Below are positions 38,600 to 46,110 of a DNA stretch of 64,000 bases, piece after piece (position 1 is the stretch's first letter; every line of letters starts with the position of its first letter). The DNA is from Roseovarius salincola (GTDB lineage Bacteria; Pseudomonadota; Alphaproteobacteria; Rhodobacterales; Rhodobacteraceae), in assembly GCF_026891095.1 (NCBI RefSeq), contig NZ_JAPTNL010000008.1, positions 1 to 64,000 on the forward strand, read 5' to 3'. The notes below the pieces were generated by a model, which saw only the letters and a list, made by a program, of their open reading frames with translations, was not told the origin of the DNA and searched no databases. The translations under genes were made by a program, and so were the position numbers.

Positions 38600-39334
38600 T
38601 CAGATCAGGGGCCGCTTCATCGGGCTGCGCGAGGGATCGAGCCCGGCGATCCCGCAGAGCAGGTCGTAATCCAGCACCTCGAGCCGCCCGTTCACCCACC
38701 GCGCCGCGCCGCCCCGGCGAAGGTGGCGCAGGGTCTTGTTGGTATGAACCAGCGACAGGCCCAGCGCGTCGGCCAGATCCTGCTGCCTGTAGGGCAGGGG
38801 TACACGGCCATCATGCGCGAGACCCAGCGCGGCACAGCGGTCATGCAGGCGGATAAAGGCGCAGGCGATGCGACTGAGCCCGTTCATATGCCCGACGATC
38901 GCGAGGTTTTCGCCCAGGAGGTGCTCTTCGAGCGCCGCCAGCCAGGTGAGGTCATAGGCGCGTTCGGGGCAGTCGCGAAACAGCCGCCAGAGGTTCTTGC
39001 GGTCGAACACACAGAGTGTCATCGGGGTGGTGGCCTCGACCGAATGCTGCATTTCCTTCATGACGCCGGCTTGGAGGCCGATGAAATCGCTGGGCAGGAC
39101 GAAATTGATCACCTGCCGTTCGCCGGATTTCAGCGTCTTGTAGCGCAGCCCCATGCCCGTGAGCGCGGTATAGAGCTGGGGGCTGTTGGCACCTTCCAGC
39201 ATCAGGGTGGTTCCCGCATCGCCCTTCAATTCGCCGGTCTTGAAGTGCCGCATGAAATCCAGTTCCTGCGCCTGCATCGGTGCGAAAACCGAGCGGGGGC
39301 GCAGCGGGCAGTTCAGGCAGTCGGTGGTCATCAA
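38600..39334 (-). CDS. Crp/Fnr family transcriptional regulator
   Basis: A 244-residue regulator with an N-terminal cyclic-nucleotide-binding-like beta-roll (about 15-140; GTTLMLEGANSPQLYTALTGMG, VINFVLPSDFIGLQ) and a C-terminal winged helix with LPYRQQDLADALGLSLVHTNKTLRHLRR. Only two N-terminal Cys (CLNC) are present, so it lacks the four-Cys Fe-S site of oxygen-sensing FNR. The effector is unknown. Its upstream region, shared with the receiver-like gene, holds a weak GSR-like match (GGAAC, 16 bp, CATT at 39384-39360). Confidence 0.9.
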   Translation of the reverse strand: MMTTDCLNCPLRPRSVFAPMQAQELDFMRHFKTGELKGDAGTTLMLEGANSPQLYTALTGMGLRYKTLKSGERQVINFVLPSDFIGLQAGVMKEMQHSVEATTPMTLCVFDRKNLWRLFRDCPERAYDLTWLAALEEHLLGENLAIVGHMNGLSRIACAFIRLHDRCAALGLAHDGRVPLPYRQQDLADALGLSLVHTNKTLRHLRRGGAARWVNGRLEVLDYDLLCGIAGLDPSRSPMKRPLI

Positions 39335-39426
39335 AATTCTCTGTGTTATGTCATATGTTAATGCATCAAGCCGCTACCGGTTCCAAATTGCCCTGAACCC
39401 GTTTGTCGAATAACCTGAAATTGAAC

Positions 39427-39813
39427 ATGCCCCAAAGTGATACCCTCCAACCGGCAGCGCCGGTCTATATTGTTCTGGAAAGCAACGCCCTGATCGCCGA
39501 GGACATCATCGGATCGCTCAGGGCGACCGGCCCTTGCCGGGTGATTCGCGCCGATCGCGCCGAGGAACTGGCCCCCAGTCTGGGCAGGGAAGCGATGGTG
39601 ACGGCGGCCTTTCTGGAAATGCCCTATCGCGAATTGGTGCAGTCCGATCTGCATCAGAGCCTTGCCGACAGCGGCGCCAAGATCATCCTGACCGTCGGTG
39701 AGGACGACGAGAGCGTCGTGCGCCAGCAGGGTTGGGGGATGCTGGTGCGTCCCTTCACCGAAGAGATGATCCGCGAGGCGCTGTCGCCGCAGCGGGAGTC
39801 CGACGCGCTTTGA
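39427..39813 (+). CDS. Degenerate response-regulator receiver protein
   Basis: A 128-residue stand-alone receiver-like protein. The beta1 strand is PVYIVLESNALIAED, beta3 is MVTAAFLEMPYRE, beta4 IILTVGEDD and beta5 MLVRPFTEEMI. The phospho-acceptor Asp appears replaced by Glu (E64), the conserved Lys by Arg (R108), and the beta1 acidic pair is reduced to E18. It therefore probably cannot be phosphorylated normally and may be locked in one state. I chose the ATG at 39427; a TTG at 39403 would add 8 residues. It lies inside the GSR island, divergent from the Crp/Fnr gene. Confidence 0.75.
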   Translation: MPQSDTLQPAAPVYIVLESNALIAEDIIGSLRATGPCRVIRADRAEELAPSLGREAMVTAAFLEMPYRELVQSDLHQSLADSGAKIILTVGEDDESVVRQQGWGMLVRPFTEEMIREALSPQRESDAL

Positions 39814-39843
39814 GCGCGGCGGCGGCCGCCGCCACCCCGCCGC

Positions 39844-40200
39844 TCATCTGCGCGTGTCCCGCGCGGCGCGCCCTGCCTGCATGCCGGTGGCGAAGCCTTC
39901 GGCGATCTGCACGAAGGGATCTTTTTGCGCAGGCGAGCCGGCAGCCTGGCGATGCGCTTCGGTAGAGTCGCCGGCGGGCTGACGCCCCAGCACCAGAAAG
40001 CAGAGCCCGAGGATCAGATAGAGCGCGCCGATCGCCACGAATGCAATCAGAGCGCCCTCATAGGCGGCAATCAGAACCCACAGGCCCGCCGTCAGGAAGC
40101 CAAGCCCGATCATTGCAAAGATCACGCCGATCATCGCAAAGCCAGCCGAGCGCACCGCCTGGCGCGCCCGCATCTCGATACCAGTCAGAAAACCCGGCAT
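39844..40200 (-). CDS. Phage-holin-like inner membrane protein
   Basis: A 118-residue protein with two transmembrane helices (AMIGVIFAMIGLGFLTAGLWVLIA and ALIAFVAIGALYLILGLCFLVLG) and a hydrophilic C-terminal tail. It resembles the holin-like partner proteins found beside DUF883 (ElaB/YqjD) genes in proteobacteria. It starts 3 bp after the DUF883 stop, so both are expressed from the EcfG promoter at 40586-40562. A stress-related role at the inner membrane is inferred; no lysis function is implied. Confidence 0.75.
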   Translation of the reverse strand: MPGFLTGIEMRARQAVRSAGFAMIGVIFAMIGLGFLTAGLWVLIAAYEGALIAFVAIGALYLILGLCFLVLGRQPAGDSTEAHRQAAGSPAQKDPFVQIAEGFATGMQAGRAARDTRR

Positions 40201-40203
40201 GCG

Positions 40204-40527
40204 TTACTTCCGCCCGGTGATGAAACCCAGAAGAAAGCCCATGCCGACCGCAAGGCCCATGGCAGCGGCAGGTTGACTGCGCACGGCATCGGCAGCCTGA
40301 TGGCCCATTTCCTCGGCCTGGTGTTGGGCGGAATGCAATTGATGCTGACCCGCATCGCGCAGGTCGGCAGCCTTGCGGCGCGCACCATTGATAGCCGAGT
40401 CACCTGATTGACGGCCAAGGTCATATAGCGTCTGCGAAATGGTCGAGATATCGGATCTCAGCGTGGCGATCTGTTCGGAAAGCTGCTCGATATCCGCATC
40501 CGAGGACGTGTTCTTGGCTTGTGCCAT
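40204..40527 (-). CDS. DUF883 (ElaB/YqjD-like) membrane-anchored protein
   Basis: A 107-residue protein with a long amphipathic helix region (EQLSEQIATLRSDISTIS, ARRKAADLRDAGQHQL) and a C-terminal hydrophobic anchor with a glycine zipper (AAAMGLAVGMGFLLGFITGRK). This is the architecture of YqjD and ElaB, which bind ribosomes and anchor at the inner membrane in stationary phase. AAAGGAG lies before the ATG at 40527. An EcfG promoter is 35 bp upstream. Confidence 0.85.
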   Translation of the reverse strand: MAQAKNTSSDADIEQLSEQIATLRSDISTISQTLYDLGRQSGDSAINGARRKAADLRDAGQHQLHSAQHQAEEMGHQAADAVRSQPAAAMGLAVGMGFLLGFITGRK

Positions 40528-40561
40528 TACGATCTCCTTTCCTTGTTTGGGTTCCATGTAC

Positions 40562-40586
40562 AACGTCCGGGGCGGCGCTGGGTTCC
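40562..40586 (-). promoter_or_regulatory. EcfG promoter of the DUF883-holin-like operon
   Basis: On the minus strand GGAAC (40586-40582), a 16-bp spacer and CGTT (40565-40562). The gene starts at 40527 with a good ribosome binding site, so the leader is about 28 nt. Confidence 0.75.
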
Positions 40587-40634
40587 ATGTGGCGCCGTGC
40601 AAATGCCGGCTGCCCGTGAAAAGCGGGATTTTCA

Positions 40635-40660
40635 GGAACCACGGGGCGGGTTTCGCCGTT
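40635..40660 (+). promoter_or_regulatory. EcfG promoter of the DUF1328 gene
   Basis: GGAAC at 40635-40639, a 17-bp spacer and CGTT at 40657-40660. The gene starts at 40703 after AAAGGAGA. This promoter and the one at 40562-40586 fire away from each other. Confidence 0.75.
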
Positions 40661-40702
40661 TCAGAGCTATCGCAAACCGATTGACTGCAAAGGAGAATAC
40701 CG

Positions 40703-40873
40703 ATGCTTTACTGGGCACTGCTGTTTTTCATCGTCGCGCTGGTCGCGGGTGTTTTCGGATTTGGCGGGATCGCTTCGGCGTCAGCCGGGATCGCACAGAT
40801 CCTTTTCGTGATCTTCCTGGTCCTGTTCGTCGTCGCGCTGGTGGCGCGCGCGCTGCGCGGTCGTGCGCCGTGA
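40703..40873 (+). CDS. DUF1328 (YtjA-like) small membrane protein
   Basis: A 56-residue protein of two hydrophobic helices. It begins [20 protein letters not shown], continues [19 protein letters not shown] and ends [11 protein letters not shown], the full DUF1328 pattern. AAAGGAG precedes the ATG. DUF1328 proteins are abundant, uncharacterised, stress-linked inner membrane proteins. An EcfG promoter lies 43 bp upstream and a strong hairpin follows, so it is a single-gene stress unit. Confidence 0.88.
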   Translation: MLYWALLFFIVALVAGVFGFGGIASASAGIAQILFVIFLVLFVVALVARALRGRAP

Positions 40874-40898
40874 ACGGCGACAGAACTGTGAGATCACG

Positions 40899-40934
40899 GA
40901 GAACCCCGCGCGCCGAGGCGCGCGGGGTTCTCTT
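40899..40934. terminator. Bidirectional hairpin terminator between DUF1328 and phyR
   Basis: GAGAACCCCGCGCGC and GCGCGCGGGGTTCTC form a 15-bp perfect stem around CGAG. The U-tract is poor. It lies between two convergent genes and can end both transcripts. Confidence 0.75.
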
Positions 40935-40961
40935 CTCATGCATTGGAAACTTTCGGCGGCG

Positions 40962-41780
40962 TCAGGCCTGAAGCGTCTGGGTGCTGGTGAAGAACATCGC
41001 CTGACTCACCGCCGATTGCACCTGTTCCTCGGAATAGGGCTTGGTGATGAGGAAGGCGGGCTCGGGGCGCTCGCCGGTCAGGAGGCGCTCGGGGAAGGCG
41101 GTGATGAACACCACCGGAATATCGCCCAGTTCCTGGAGGATGTGGTTTACCGCGTCGATGCCGGAGGATTTGTCGGCCAGCTGGATATCGGCCAGAATCA
41201 TGTCAGGCGGCTCGTGACGCGCCAGCTGGACCGCCTCGTCACGGGTGCGGGCGACGCCGGTGACGTTGTGGCCGCTGCCTTCCACGATGGCGCGGATATC
41301 CATCGCGATGATCGCCTCGTCCTCGATCAGCATGATATTCCCCCGGATGGACTGCGCCATTTCCTTGCGGGCGATGGCGATCAGGTCTTCGGCCTCGGCG
41401 GGTTCGACGCCGACGATCTCGGCGATGTCGGGCGTGGTGAAGCCTTCGATACTGTGCAGCAACAGCGCCTCGCGGGTGTTGCGGGTCAGGCCAGAAAGCC
41501 GTTTCTGGGCGCGCGCCTCTGGCGAGCCGTCTTCGTCGGCATCATCCACGGGCGAACCCGAGGACACCCAGATCCGGTTGAATGCCTTGAACAGCGCCAC
41601 TTTGGGTGACAGGCCGGACTGAAAGATTTCCTGATCCTCCAGCAGAGCCTCGAGCGTGGCGGCGGCATAATGGTCGCCGCTTTGCTGGCTGCCGGTCAGT
41701 GCGCGTGCATAGCGCCGCAGGAAGGGCAGCTCTTGGGCGATTTCCGCTGACATATCGCGCCGGATGGTCGTTTCGGTCAT
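40962..41780 (-). CDS. phyR: General stress response regulator PhyR
   Basis: A 272-residue response regulator with a sigma-factor-like N-terminal domain (about 10-140; LPFLRRYARALTGSQQSGDHY, GFTTPDIAEIVGVEPAEAEDLI) and a C-terminal receiver (about 148-265). Receiver residues are complete: E153/D154, phospho-acceptor D198 (MILADIQLAD), T227 and K247. When phosphorylated, PhyR captures the anti-sigma factor NepR through its sigma-like domain and frees EcfG. I chose the ATG at 41780 (MTETTIRR), which is preceded by an EcfG promoter. It is divergent from nepR. Confidence 0.96.
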   Translation of the reverse strand: MTETTIRRDMSAEIAQELPFLRRYARALTGSQQSGDHYAAATLEALLEDQEIFQSGLSPKVALFKAFNRIWVSSGSPVDDADEDGSPEARAQKRLSGLTRNTREALLLHSIEGFTTPDIAEIVGVEPAEAEDLIAIARKEMAQSIRGNIMLIEDEAIIAMDIRAIVEGSGHNVTGVARTRDEAVQLARHEPPDMILADIQLADKSSGIDAVNHILQELGDIPVVFITAFPERLLTGERPEPAFLITKPYSEEQVQSAVSQAMFFTSTQTLQA

Positions 41781-41810
41781 GGGCTTCCTCGGAAAAAATT
41801 TCGTTTGCAG

Positions 41811-41835
41811 GGAACCAAACGCCCTCAGGCGTGTT
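41811..41835 (+). promoter_or_regulatory. EcfG-type promoter of nepR-ecfG
   Basis: GGAAC at 41811-41815, a 16-bp spacer and TGTT at 41832-41835, one mismatch from CGTT. It overlaps the opposing phyR promoter almost completely, so the two form a near-palindrome (GGAACC...GGTTCC). This would give autoregulation of the sigma factor operon. Confidence 0.65.
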
Positions 41836-41842
41836 AGGTTCC
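41818..41842 (-). promoter_or_regulatory. EcfG promoter of phyR
   Basis: On the minus strand GGAAC (41842-41838), a 16-bp spacer and CGTT (41821-41818), a full consensus match. phyR starts at 41780, giving a leader of about 30 nt. It shares most of its bases with the nepR promoter. Confidence 0.75.
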
Positions 41843-41898
41843 ACGGTCGGGGCGTAAAAAACGCGTCAGACCCTGAATGGACCGCAGAACGCAGTAAC

Positions 41899-42099
41899 AT
41901 GGCAGAAAACAGCAGGACCTCGAAGTTGAACCAGCAGATAGACGACAATCTCAGACGCGTCTATTCGGACGCGTCAAGTGAACCGGTTCCCGAACGGTTT
42001 ACCAGGCTGCTGGAGCAACTGCGCCAGCAAGAACAGGGCGTGCGCGCCGAAGATCAGGCCGAAGATCACCGGGCGGCGTCCGGGGATGACGACCATTGA
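41899..42099 (+). CDS. nepR: Anti-sigma factor NepR
   Basis: A 66-residue protein with the NepR core: NQQIDDNLRRVYSDASSEPVPERFTRLLEQLRQ. The two helices around VPERF wrap the sigma factor EcfG, or PhyR when that is phosphorylated. The C-terminal tail is acidic and disordered. The gene is divergent from phyR and its stop overlaps the start of the sigma gene, as expected for a partner-switch pair kept in fixed ratio. Confidence 0.93.
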   Translation: MAENSRTSKLNQQIDDNLRRVYSDASSEPVPERFTRLLEQLRQQEQGVRAEDQAEDHRAASGDDDH

Positions 42100-42650
42100 C
42101 CGACACACCCGATCCCAAAAAAGAGCTGATCGAACACCTGCCCGCGATGCGCGCCTTCGCGATGAGCCTGACGCGCAATCCGGCGACGGCGGATGACCTT
42201 GTGCAGGACACGATCGTCAAGGCATGGGGCAATTTCGACCGCTTCAAACCGGGCACGAACCTGCGCGCCTGGCTGTTCACGATCCTGCGCAACACCTATT
42301 ATTCGCTTTATCGCAAGCGTCGCCGCGAGGTCGAGGACCCCGAGGGCCAGATGGCGGGCGCGATCTCGGAAAAACCGGCCCATGACGGGCATCTGGTGAT
42401 GACCGATTTCCGCGAGGCCTTTGCCCAGTTGAGCGACGAGCAGCGCGAGGTGCTGATCCTGGTGGGCGCCGAGGGCTTTTCCTATGAGGATGCCGCCGAG
42501 ATGTGCGGCTGTGCGGTGGGCACCGTCAAGAGCCGCACCAACCGCGCGCGCAAGCGGCTGGCGGAGCTCATGCATCTTGACGAGGATGAGGGGCTTGAGA
42601 TGACCGATGCCGCGACGCTTGCGGTGGTGCAGGGAAATCCGGCTGCATGA
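42096..42650 (+). CDS. ecfG: ECF sigma factor EcfG (general stress sigma, ECF15 type)
   Basis: A 184-residue ECF sigma factor. Region 2 is [37 protein letters not shown] and region 4 is [28 protein letters not shown]. It has no extra C-terminal domain. By context (next to nepR and phyR) it directs RNA polymerase to GGAAC-N16/17-CGTT promoters, many of which surround it. The start is TTG at 42096, overlapping the nepR stop; the nearest later ATG would remove part of region 2. Confidence 0.94.
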   Translation: MTDTPDPKKELIEHLPAMRAFAMSLTRNPATADDLVQDTIVKAWGNFDRFKPGTNLRAWLFTILRNTYYSLYRKRRREVEDPEGQMAGAISEKPAHDGHLVMTDFREAFAQLSDEQREVLILVGAEGFSYEDAAEMCGCAVGTVKSRTNRARKRLAELMHLDEDEGLEMTDAATLAVVQGNPAA

Positions 42651-44389
42651 GCGAGCCGCCACCGCGCAGAATGCTCAAGCCCGGCTTGGCCGTGCTTTTG
42701 GTGCTGGTGCTGAGCATCGCGATCCTGCCGCTTGGCCTGATATCGGTCTACCAGACAATCAAGGTGCTGGAAGAGCGCCGCTCATTGTCTGAAACCGCGC
42801 TGCTTGAGCAGACGCAGCAGGCGGCGTCGGCCAGCCGCGAGGTGATCGGCTCGGCGGTCAGTGCCGCGGAGGCGCTGGCGCTGACGGTCTCGGCCTTCCG
42901 GGTGATCGACGGGCCTTGTGACGGGGTCATGCGGCGCATTGTCGAACAGTCACCCCATTACATGTTCGCAGGGTTCGTGGATGACGATTTGCAACTGGTC
43001 TGCGCATCGCGCGGCGAGGATCGCGATCTGACGGGGCTTGATATCATCAAGACTGAGCTGACCAGCCTCGAGACTGAAATCCAGATGCAGCCGCTGTCGT
43101 TTCTGGGGGGGGCGGCATCGGTCAATGTGATGGTGCCGGTTTTCGATGACGCGCAGTTCGTGGGCAAGGTTCTGATCGCGGTGCCGATCACCGCGCTCAA
43201 TACGTCGCTGACGGGGCGTGCGCCGGATGTCGATCTGGTGCTGTTCCAGTCACAGGGCGAGATCATCGCGACACAGGATTTCAGCGATGACCGGCGCACG
43301 GTGCTGCCGATGAACACCAGCCTTGGCGAGTTGGCAGAGCTGCCCCGCTATACGTTCCGCGAACAGAACCGCGATGGCATGACACGTGACTTTGCCGTGG
43401 TGGCGATTGTCGACGGCAGCGTTTTCGCGCTGGGCAGCTGGGCGCCGCGCAGTCGCAGCCTGATCCTGCCAGGGTATGAAGAGGCGCTGGCGCTGTATTT
43501 TCCCATCATCATGTGGGTGATCGCCATCGGCGTGGCCTATGTCGGCGTGCATCGCTTGGTCATCCGCCATATAAGGCGGCTGCGGTCGTGGATGCGCCTT
43601 TACGCGGCGGGGCGCGACGATCTTGAACAGGCGCGGCTGCACAATGCGCCCGAGGAGCTCGAGGTCGTGGCCGAGGCGTTTCGCGCGATGACGCGGCGAC
43701 TCGATGAACAGGATCGCCGCCGCGCAGAGGATCTGGAAGAGAAGACGGTTCTGCTGCGCGAGGTGCATCACAGGGTGAAGAACAATCTTCAGCTTATTTC
43801 CAGCATCATGAACATGCAGATCCGCGCCACGCGCAGTGAAGAGGCCAAGCATCTTTTGCGCCGCGTGCAGGACCGGGTGATGGCGTTGTCGGCGATCCAT
43901 CGCTATCTCTACATGGCGCGCAAGCTGTCGATGGTGCGCGCCGACAAGCTCTTGCAAGAGATCATCCAGCAGTTGGTGATCGTCGGCACGCTGGACGAGA
44001 CCGGACAGCAGATCAACGTCGCAACCGAGTTCGACCCGGTCGAGGTCGATCCGGATCAATCGGTTCCGCTGTCGCTGCTGGCGGCCGAAGCGGCGATGAA
44101 TGCGGTCAAGTACAGTGGGGTGGTCAAGGGCGGCGACGCCTGGATCAATATTGCCCTGAAGACGGTCGGGGATGATGCGCTGTGCCTGAGTGTGGTGAAT
44201 TCCCGCGCCCCGGCCAGCGAGGCTCCGGGGGGCGACGATACCGACGGGTCGGGGCTTGGGTCGCGCCTGATCGAGTCATTCGTGTCGCAACTGAACGGGA
44301 CGCTGGAGATCGACGAACCAGAGGCGCGTTTCGAGTTGCATGTGACATTCCCGCGGGCATGGCCTGACATCCGCGCGAACGAAGACTGA
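42647..44389 (+). CDS. Membrane sensor histidine kinase (HisKA_2 type), PhyK-like
   Basis: A 580-residue kinase. TM1 (about 10-32) and TM2 (about 280-302) flank a periplasmic sensor domain of about 250 residues, then comes a HAMP-like helix pair ([18 protein letters not shown]). The dimerisation region is HisKA_2 with [20 protein letters not shown], phospho-acceptor His about 375, and the ATPase has [13 protein letters not shown] and [12 protein letters not shown]. Such kinases next to phyR activate the GSR by phosphorylating PhyR. The start overlaps the ecfG stop by 4 bp. The signal sensed is unknown. Confidence 0.9.
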   Translation: MSEPPPRRMLKPGLAVLLVLVLSIAILPLGLISVYQTIKVLEERRSLSETALLEQTQQAASASREVIGSAVSAAEALALTVSAFRVIDGPCDGVMRRIVEQSPHYMFAGFVDDDLQLVCASRGEDRDLTGLDIIKTELTSLETEIQMQPLSFLGGAASVNVMVPVFDDAQFVGKVLIAVPITALNTSLTGRAPDVDLVLFQSQGEIIATQDFSDDRRTVLPMNTSLGELAELPRYTFREQNRDGMTRDFAVVAIVDGSVFALGSWAPRSRSLILPGYEEALALYFPIIMWVIAIGVAYVGVHRLVIRHIRRLRSWMRLYAAGRDDLEQARLHNAPEELEVVAEAFRAMTRRLDEQDRRRAEDLEEKTVLLREVHHRVKNNLQLISSIMNMQIRATRSEEAKHLLRRVQDRVMALSAIHRYLYMARKLSMVRADKLLQEIIQQLVIVGTLDETGQQINVATEFDPVEVDPDQSVPLSLLAAEAAMNAVKYSGVVKGGDAWINIALKTVGDDALCLSVVNSRAPASEAPGGDDTDGSGLGSRLIESFVSQLNGTLEIDEPEARFELHVTFPRAWPDIRANED

Positions 44390-44411
44390 TCCGACCGATC
44401 CGGGGCGCGTG

Positions 44412-44436
44412 GGAACCCGCGCGTTCCGGGCGCGTT
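44412..44436 (+). promoter_or_regulatory. EcfG promoter of the entericidin-like gene
   Basis: GGAAC at 44412-44416, a 16-bp spacer and CGTT at 44433-44436. The small lipoprotein gene begins at 44467, so the leader is about 24 nt and contains CGGAGAG as ribosome binding site. Confidence 0.75.
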
Positions 44437-44466
44437 GATTCCGCGCAACATTGATCGGAGAGATTC

Positions 44467-44616
44467 ATGACACTGAAATCTGTTTTCCTTTTCCCCCTGA
44501 TCGCGCTGACGATGCTCGGCGCCCTGGCCGCCTGCGAGACCGTCAAGGGCGCGGGCGAGGATATCGAGACCGCCGGGCAGGCTGTCGGCAACGCCGCCGA
44601 AGAGGCAGAGGATTGA
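44467..44616 (+). CDS. Entericidin A/B-like small lipoprotein
   Basis: A 49-residue protein: signal peptide MTLKSVFLFPLIALTMLG, lipobox ALAAC with lipidated Cys23, then a short acidic tail ETVKGAGEDIETAGQAVGNA, which is the entericidin pattern. Entericidins are stress-induced lipoproteins of a toxin-antidote pair in E. coli; single copies in alphaproteobacteria are common GSR targets with unknown role. An EcfG promoter precedes it and an intrinsic terminator follows. Confidence 0.88.
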   Translation: MTLKSVFLFPLIALTMLGALAACETVKGAGEDIETAGQAVGNAAEEAED

Positions 44617-44626
44617 CGGCTGAGGC

Positions 44627-44652
44627 AAGGCCGCCCAAGCGCGGGCGGCCTT
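44627..44652 (+). terminator. Hairpin terminator after the entericidin-like gene
   Basis: AAGGCCGCCC at 44627-44636 pairs with GGGCGGCCTT at 44643-44652 around AAGCGC. It starts 11 bp after the stop codon. The T-tract is short, but the flanking A and T residues allow use from both sides, including the convergent ExoD-like gene. Confidence 0.7.
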
Positions 44653-44685
44653 GACCGTTTCGGGTTCGCATTGTCGGGCGTTACA

Positions 44686-45276
44686 TCAAAATATGCTGGC
44701 CACGCCGCCCACGGCCAGCGCGGCCAGCAGCATTCCCGCCAGCACCAGCAGCCCGTCGCGCACGAACATTCCCGCCGCAAGGACACCGATGACGGCGCCG
44801 AGGATCGAGGAGGTGAAGGGCACCAGTTCCAGAAGCGGCATGATCGCCCCGAGAAATAGGCAGATCGCCTGCGGCAGAATAGAGAACGGTGGCGTGACCA
44901 GCGTGGAGAGCCGTTGGCGCGTGACATTGTCAAGCCAGCGCGCCGGAATCCGAAACCAGTTGACGAACTGACAGGCGCGCTGCGAGTTCATGCGTCTCCG
45001 GCGCAGCCATCCGGGCAGCCACAATGTCGGTCGGCGCAGCATCATCTGCGCCGAGACTGACGCGATGAGAATGCCGCAGACAGTCGTGAAGCCCGGAACG
45101 CCGCTGAGCGGTGAGACCAGTGCAAGCGCGGGCACCATCAACAGCGGTGCGTAGCTGGCATGTCCGATGGCGTCGATCACCTCGCCCAGGCTGGATTTCT
45201 TGCCATCAAGAGCGCGCTCGGCGGAATCGATCACTTCCATGGCCCCGCAGGCGGCGTCCTGACGTGCGTCTCGCAT
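44686..45276 (-). CDS. ExoD family membrane protein
   Basis: A protein of about 196 residues with the ExoD pattern: SLGEVIDAIGHASYAPLLMVPALALVSPLSGVPG, then RRPTLWLPGWLRRRRM and a C-terminal pair of hydrophobic helices. ExoD affects exopolysaccharide production and alkaline tolerance in Sinorhizobium. The EcfG promoter places the transcript start near 45287, so the ATG at 45276, preceded by GAGAG, is preferred over ATGs at 45285 and 45288. It is convergent with the entericidin-like gene. Confidence 0.82.
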   Translation of the reverse strand: MRDARQDAACGAMEVIDSAERALDGKKSSLGEVIDAIGHASYAPLLMVPALALVSPLSGVPGFTTVCGILIASVSAQMMLRRPTLWLPGWLRRRRMNSQRACQFVNWFRIPARWLDNVTRQRLSTLVTPPFSILPQAICLFLGAIMPLLELVPFTSSILGAVIGVLAAGMFVRDGLLVLAGMLLAALAVGGVASIF

Positions 45277-45293
45277 GTCTCTCATCATGCGCC

Positions 45294-45318
45294 AACGCGC
45301 TTGTCGTGTTCCGGTTCC
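45294..45318 (-). promoter_or_regulatory. EcfG promoter of the exoD-like gene
   Basis: On the minus strand GGAAC (45318-45314), a 16-bp spacer and CGTT (45297-45294). A second GGAAC at 45312-45308 has the wrong spacing. The closeness to the first ATGs argues for the start at 45276. Confidence 0.72.
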
Positions 45319-45378
45319 CCGGTGATTTCGCGGATCATCACGCGTCAAAGGCGGGTGCGGCCTGGCGGCGGAGCGTGA

Positions 45379-45403
45379 GGAACCAAAGCCGGCATGCGGC
45401 GTT
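45379..45403 (+). promoter_or_regulatory. EcfG promoter of the hypothetical periplasmic gene
   Basis: GGAAC at 45379-45383, a 16-bp spacer and CGTT at 45400-45403. The gene starts at 45477 after AAAGGAGA, so the leader is about 67 nt. It is back to back with the exoD-like promoter. Confidence 0.75.
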
Positions 45404-45476
45404 TACGGCCTGAACCAGCGAGCATTCGGCAAGCGCCACGCTGCGTGACACCTTATCGAGAATGAAAGGAGACACC

Positions 45477-45992
45477 ATGAAACGTCTTTGGAGCACCGCA
45501 CTCTGTGCCGGCCTCGCATTGGGTATCGCGCCCTTGAGCGCGCAGGAAAAGACCCTTTCGGACGTCGAGGTCAAATCGGACCTGAGCGCTTTCGAGAAAA
45601 GCAACGCGCTGGAGTTCTGGCCCGACCTGACCGAGGACCTCGGCAAGGCCATCGCCGCGCATGTGAATATCGACGATCAGGCCGAAGCGCCGCGCATCGT
45701 GGTCGAGATCAACAAGGTCGCCATCGACGGCGAACCCGTCCTGCCGGACTCGGGCGCGTTCAACCAGATCGAGGGCACCATCGCCATGCATCCCGCAAGC
45801 AAGGCGGGCAGCAACACCGAAACCGATGCGGAACTGCCGCAGATGGGCAGCTATGCGCTCAAGGTCAGCGCCAAGGCGGCTGAGGGCGAAGCGCCGGAAG
45901 GCTGGGTCATCATTCCGCCCTCGGAGGATGATTTCTACAACGTCCTGATCAACGCCTATGCGATGGAAGTCGTCGAGCGGATCGAAGACTAG
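45477..45992 (+). CDS. Periplasmic hypothetical protein, GSR-controlled
   Basis: A 171-residue protein with a signal peptide (MKRLWSTALCAGLALGIAPLSAQ) and an acidic mature domain. It contains DLSAFEKSNALEFWPDLTED, IVVEINKVAIDGEPVLPDSG and PSEDDFYNVLINAYAMEVVERIED. The mature part has no Cys, and no named domain is recognised. AAAGGAG precedes the ATG and an EcfG promoter lies upstream. It probably acts in the periplasm during stress; molecular function unknown. Confidence 0.78.
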   Translation: MKRLWSTALCAGLALGIAPLSAQEKTLSDVEVKSDLSAFEKSNALEFWPDLTEDLGKAIAAHVNIDDQAEAPRIVVEINKVAIDGEPVLPDSGAFNQIEGTIAMHPASKAGSNTETDAELPQMGSYALKVSAKAAEGEAPEGWVIIPPSEDDFYNVLINAYAMEVVERIED

Positions 45993-46110
45993 GCGATCCC
46001 GTCCGCAGAAGACCGCAGCAAGGCTGATCCGCCGCGCGCTTGATCCGCGCGGCGGATTGGTGGTTGCGGGATGTATTTGCCTTGCCGCGCGGCTCTGGTA
46101 TTCGGGCGCC

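Noticed and set aside
39360..39384. GSR-like promoter before the Crp/Fnr gene (GGAAC, 16 bp, CATT on the minus strand)
   Set aside because: The -10 deviates from CGTT, so it is not counted with the ten sites, although its position inside the island makes it worth a test.
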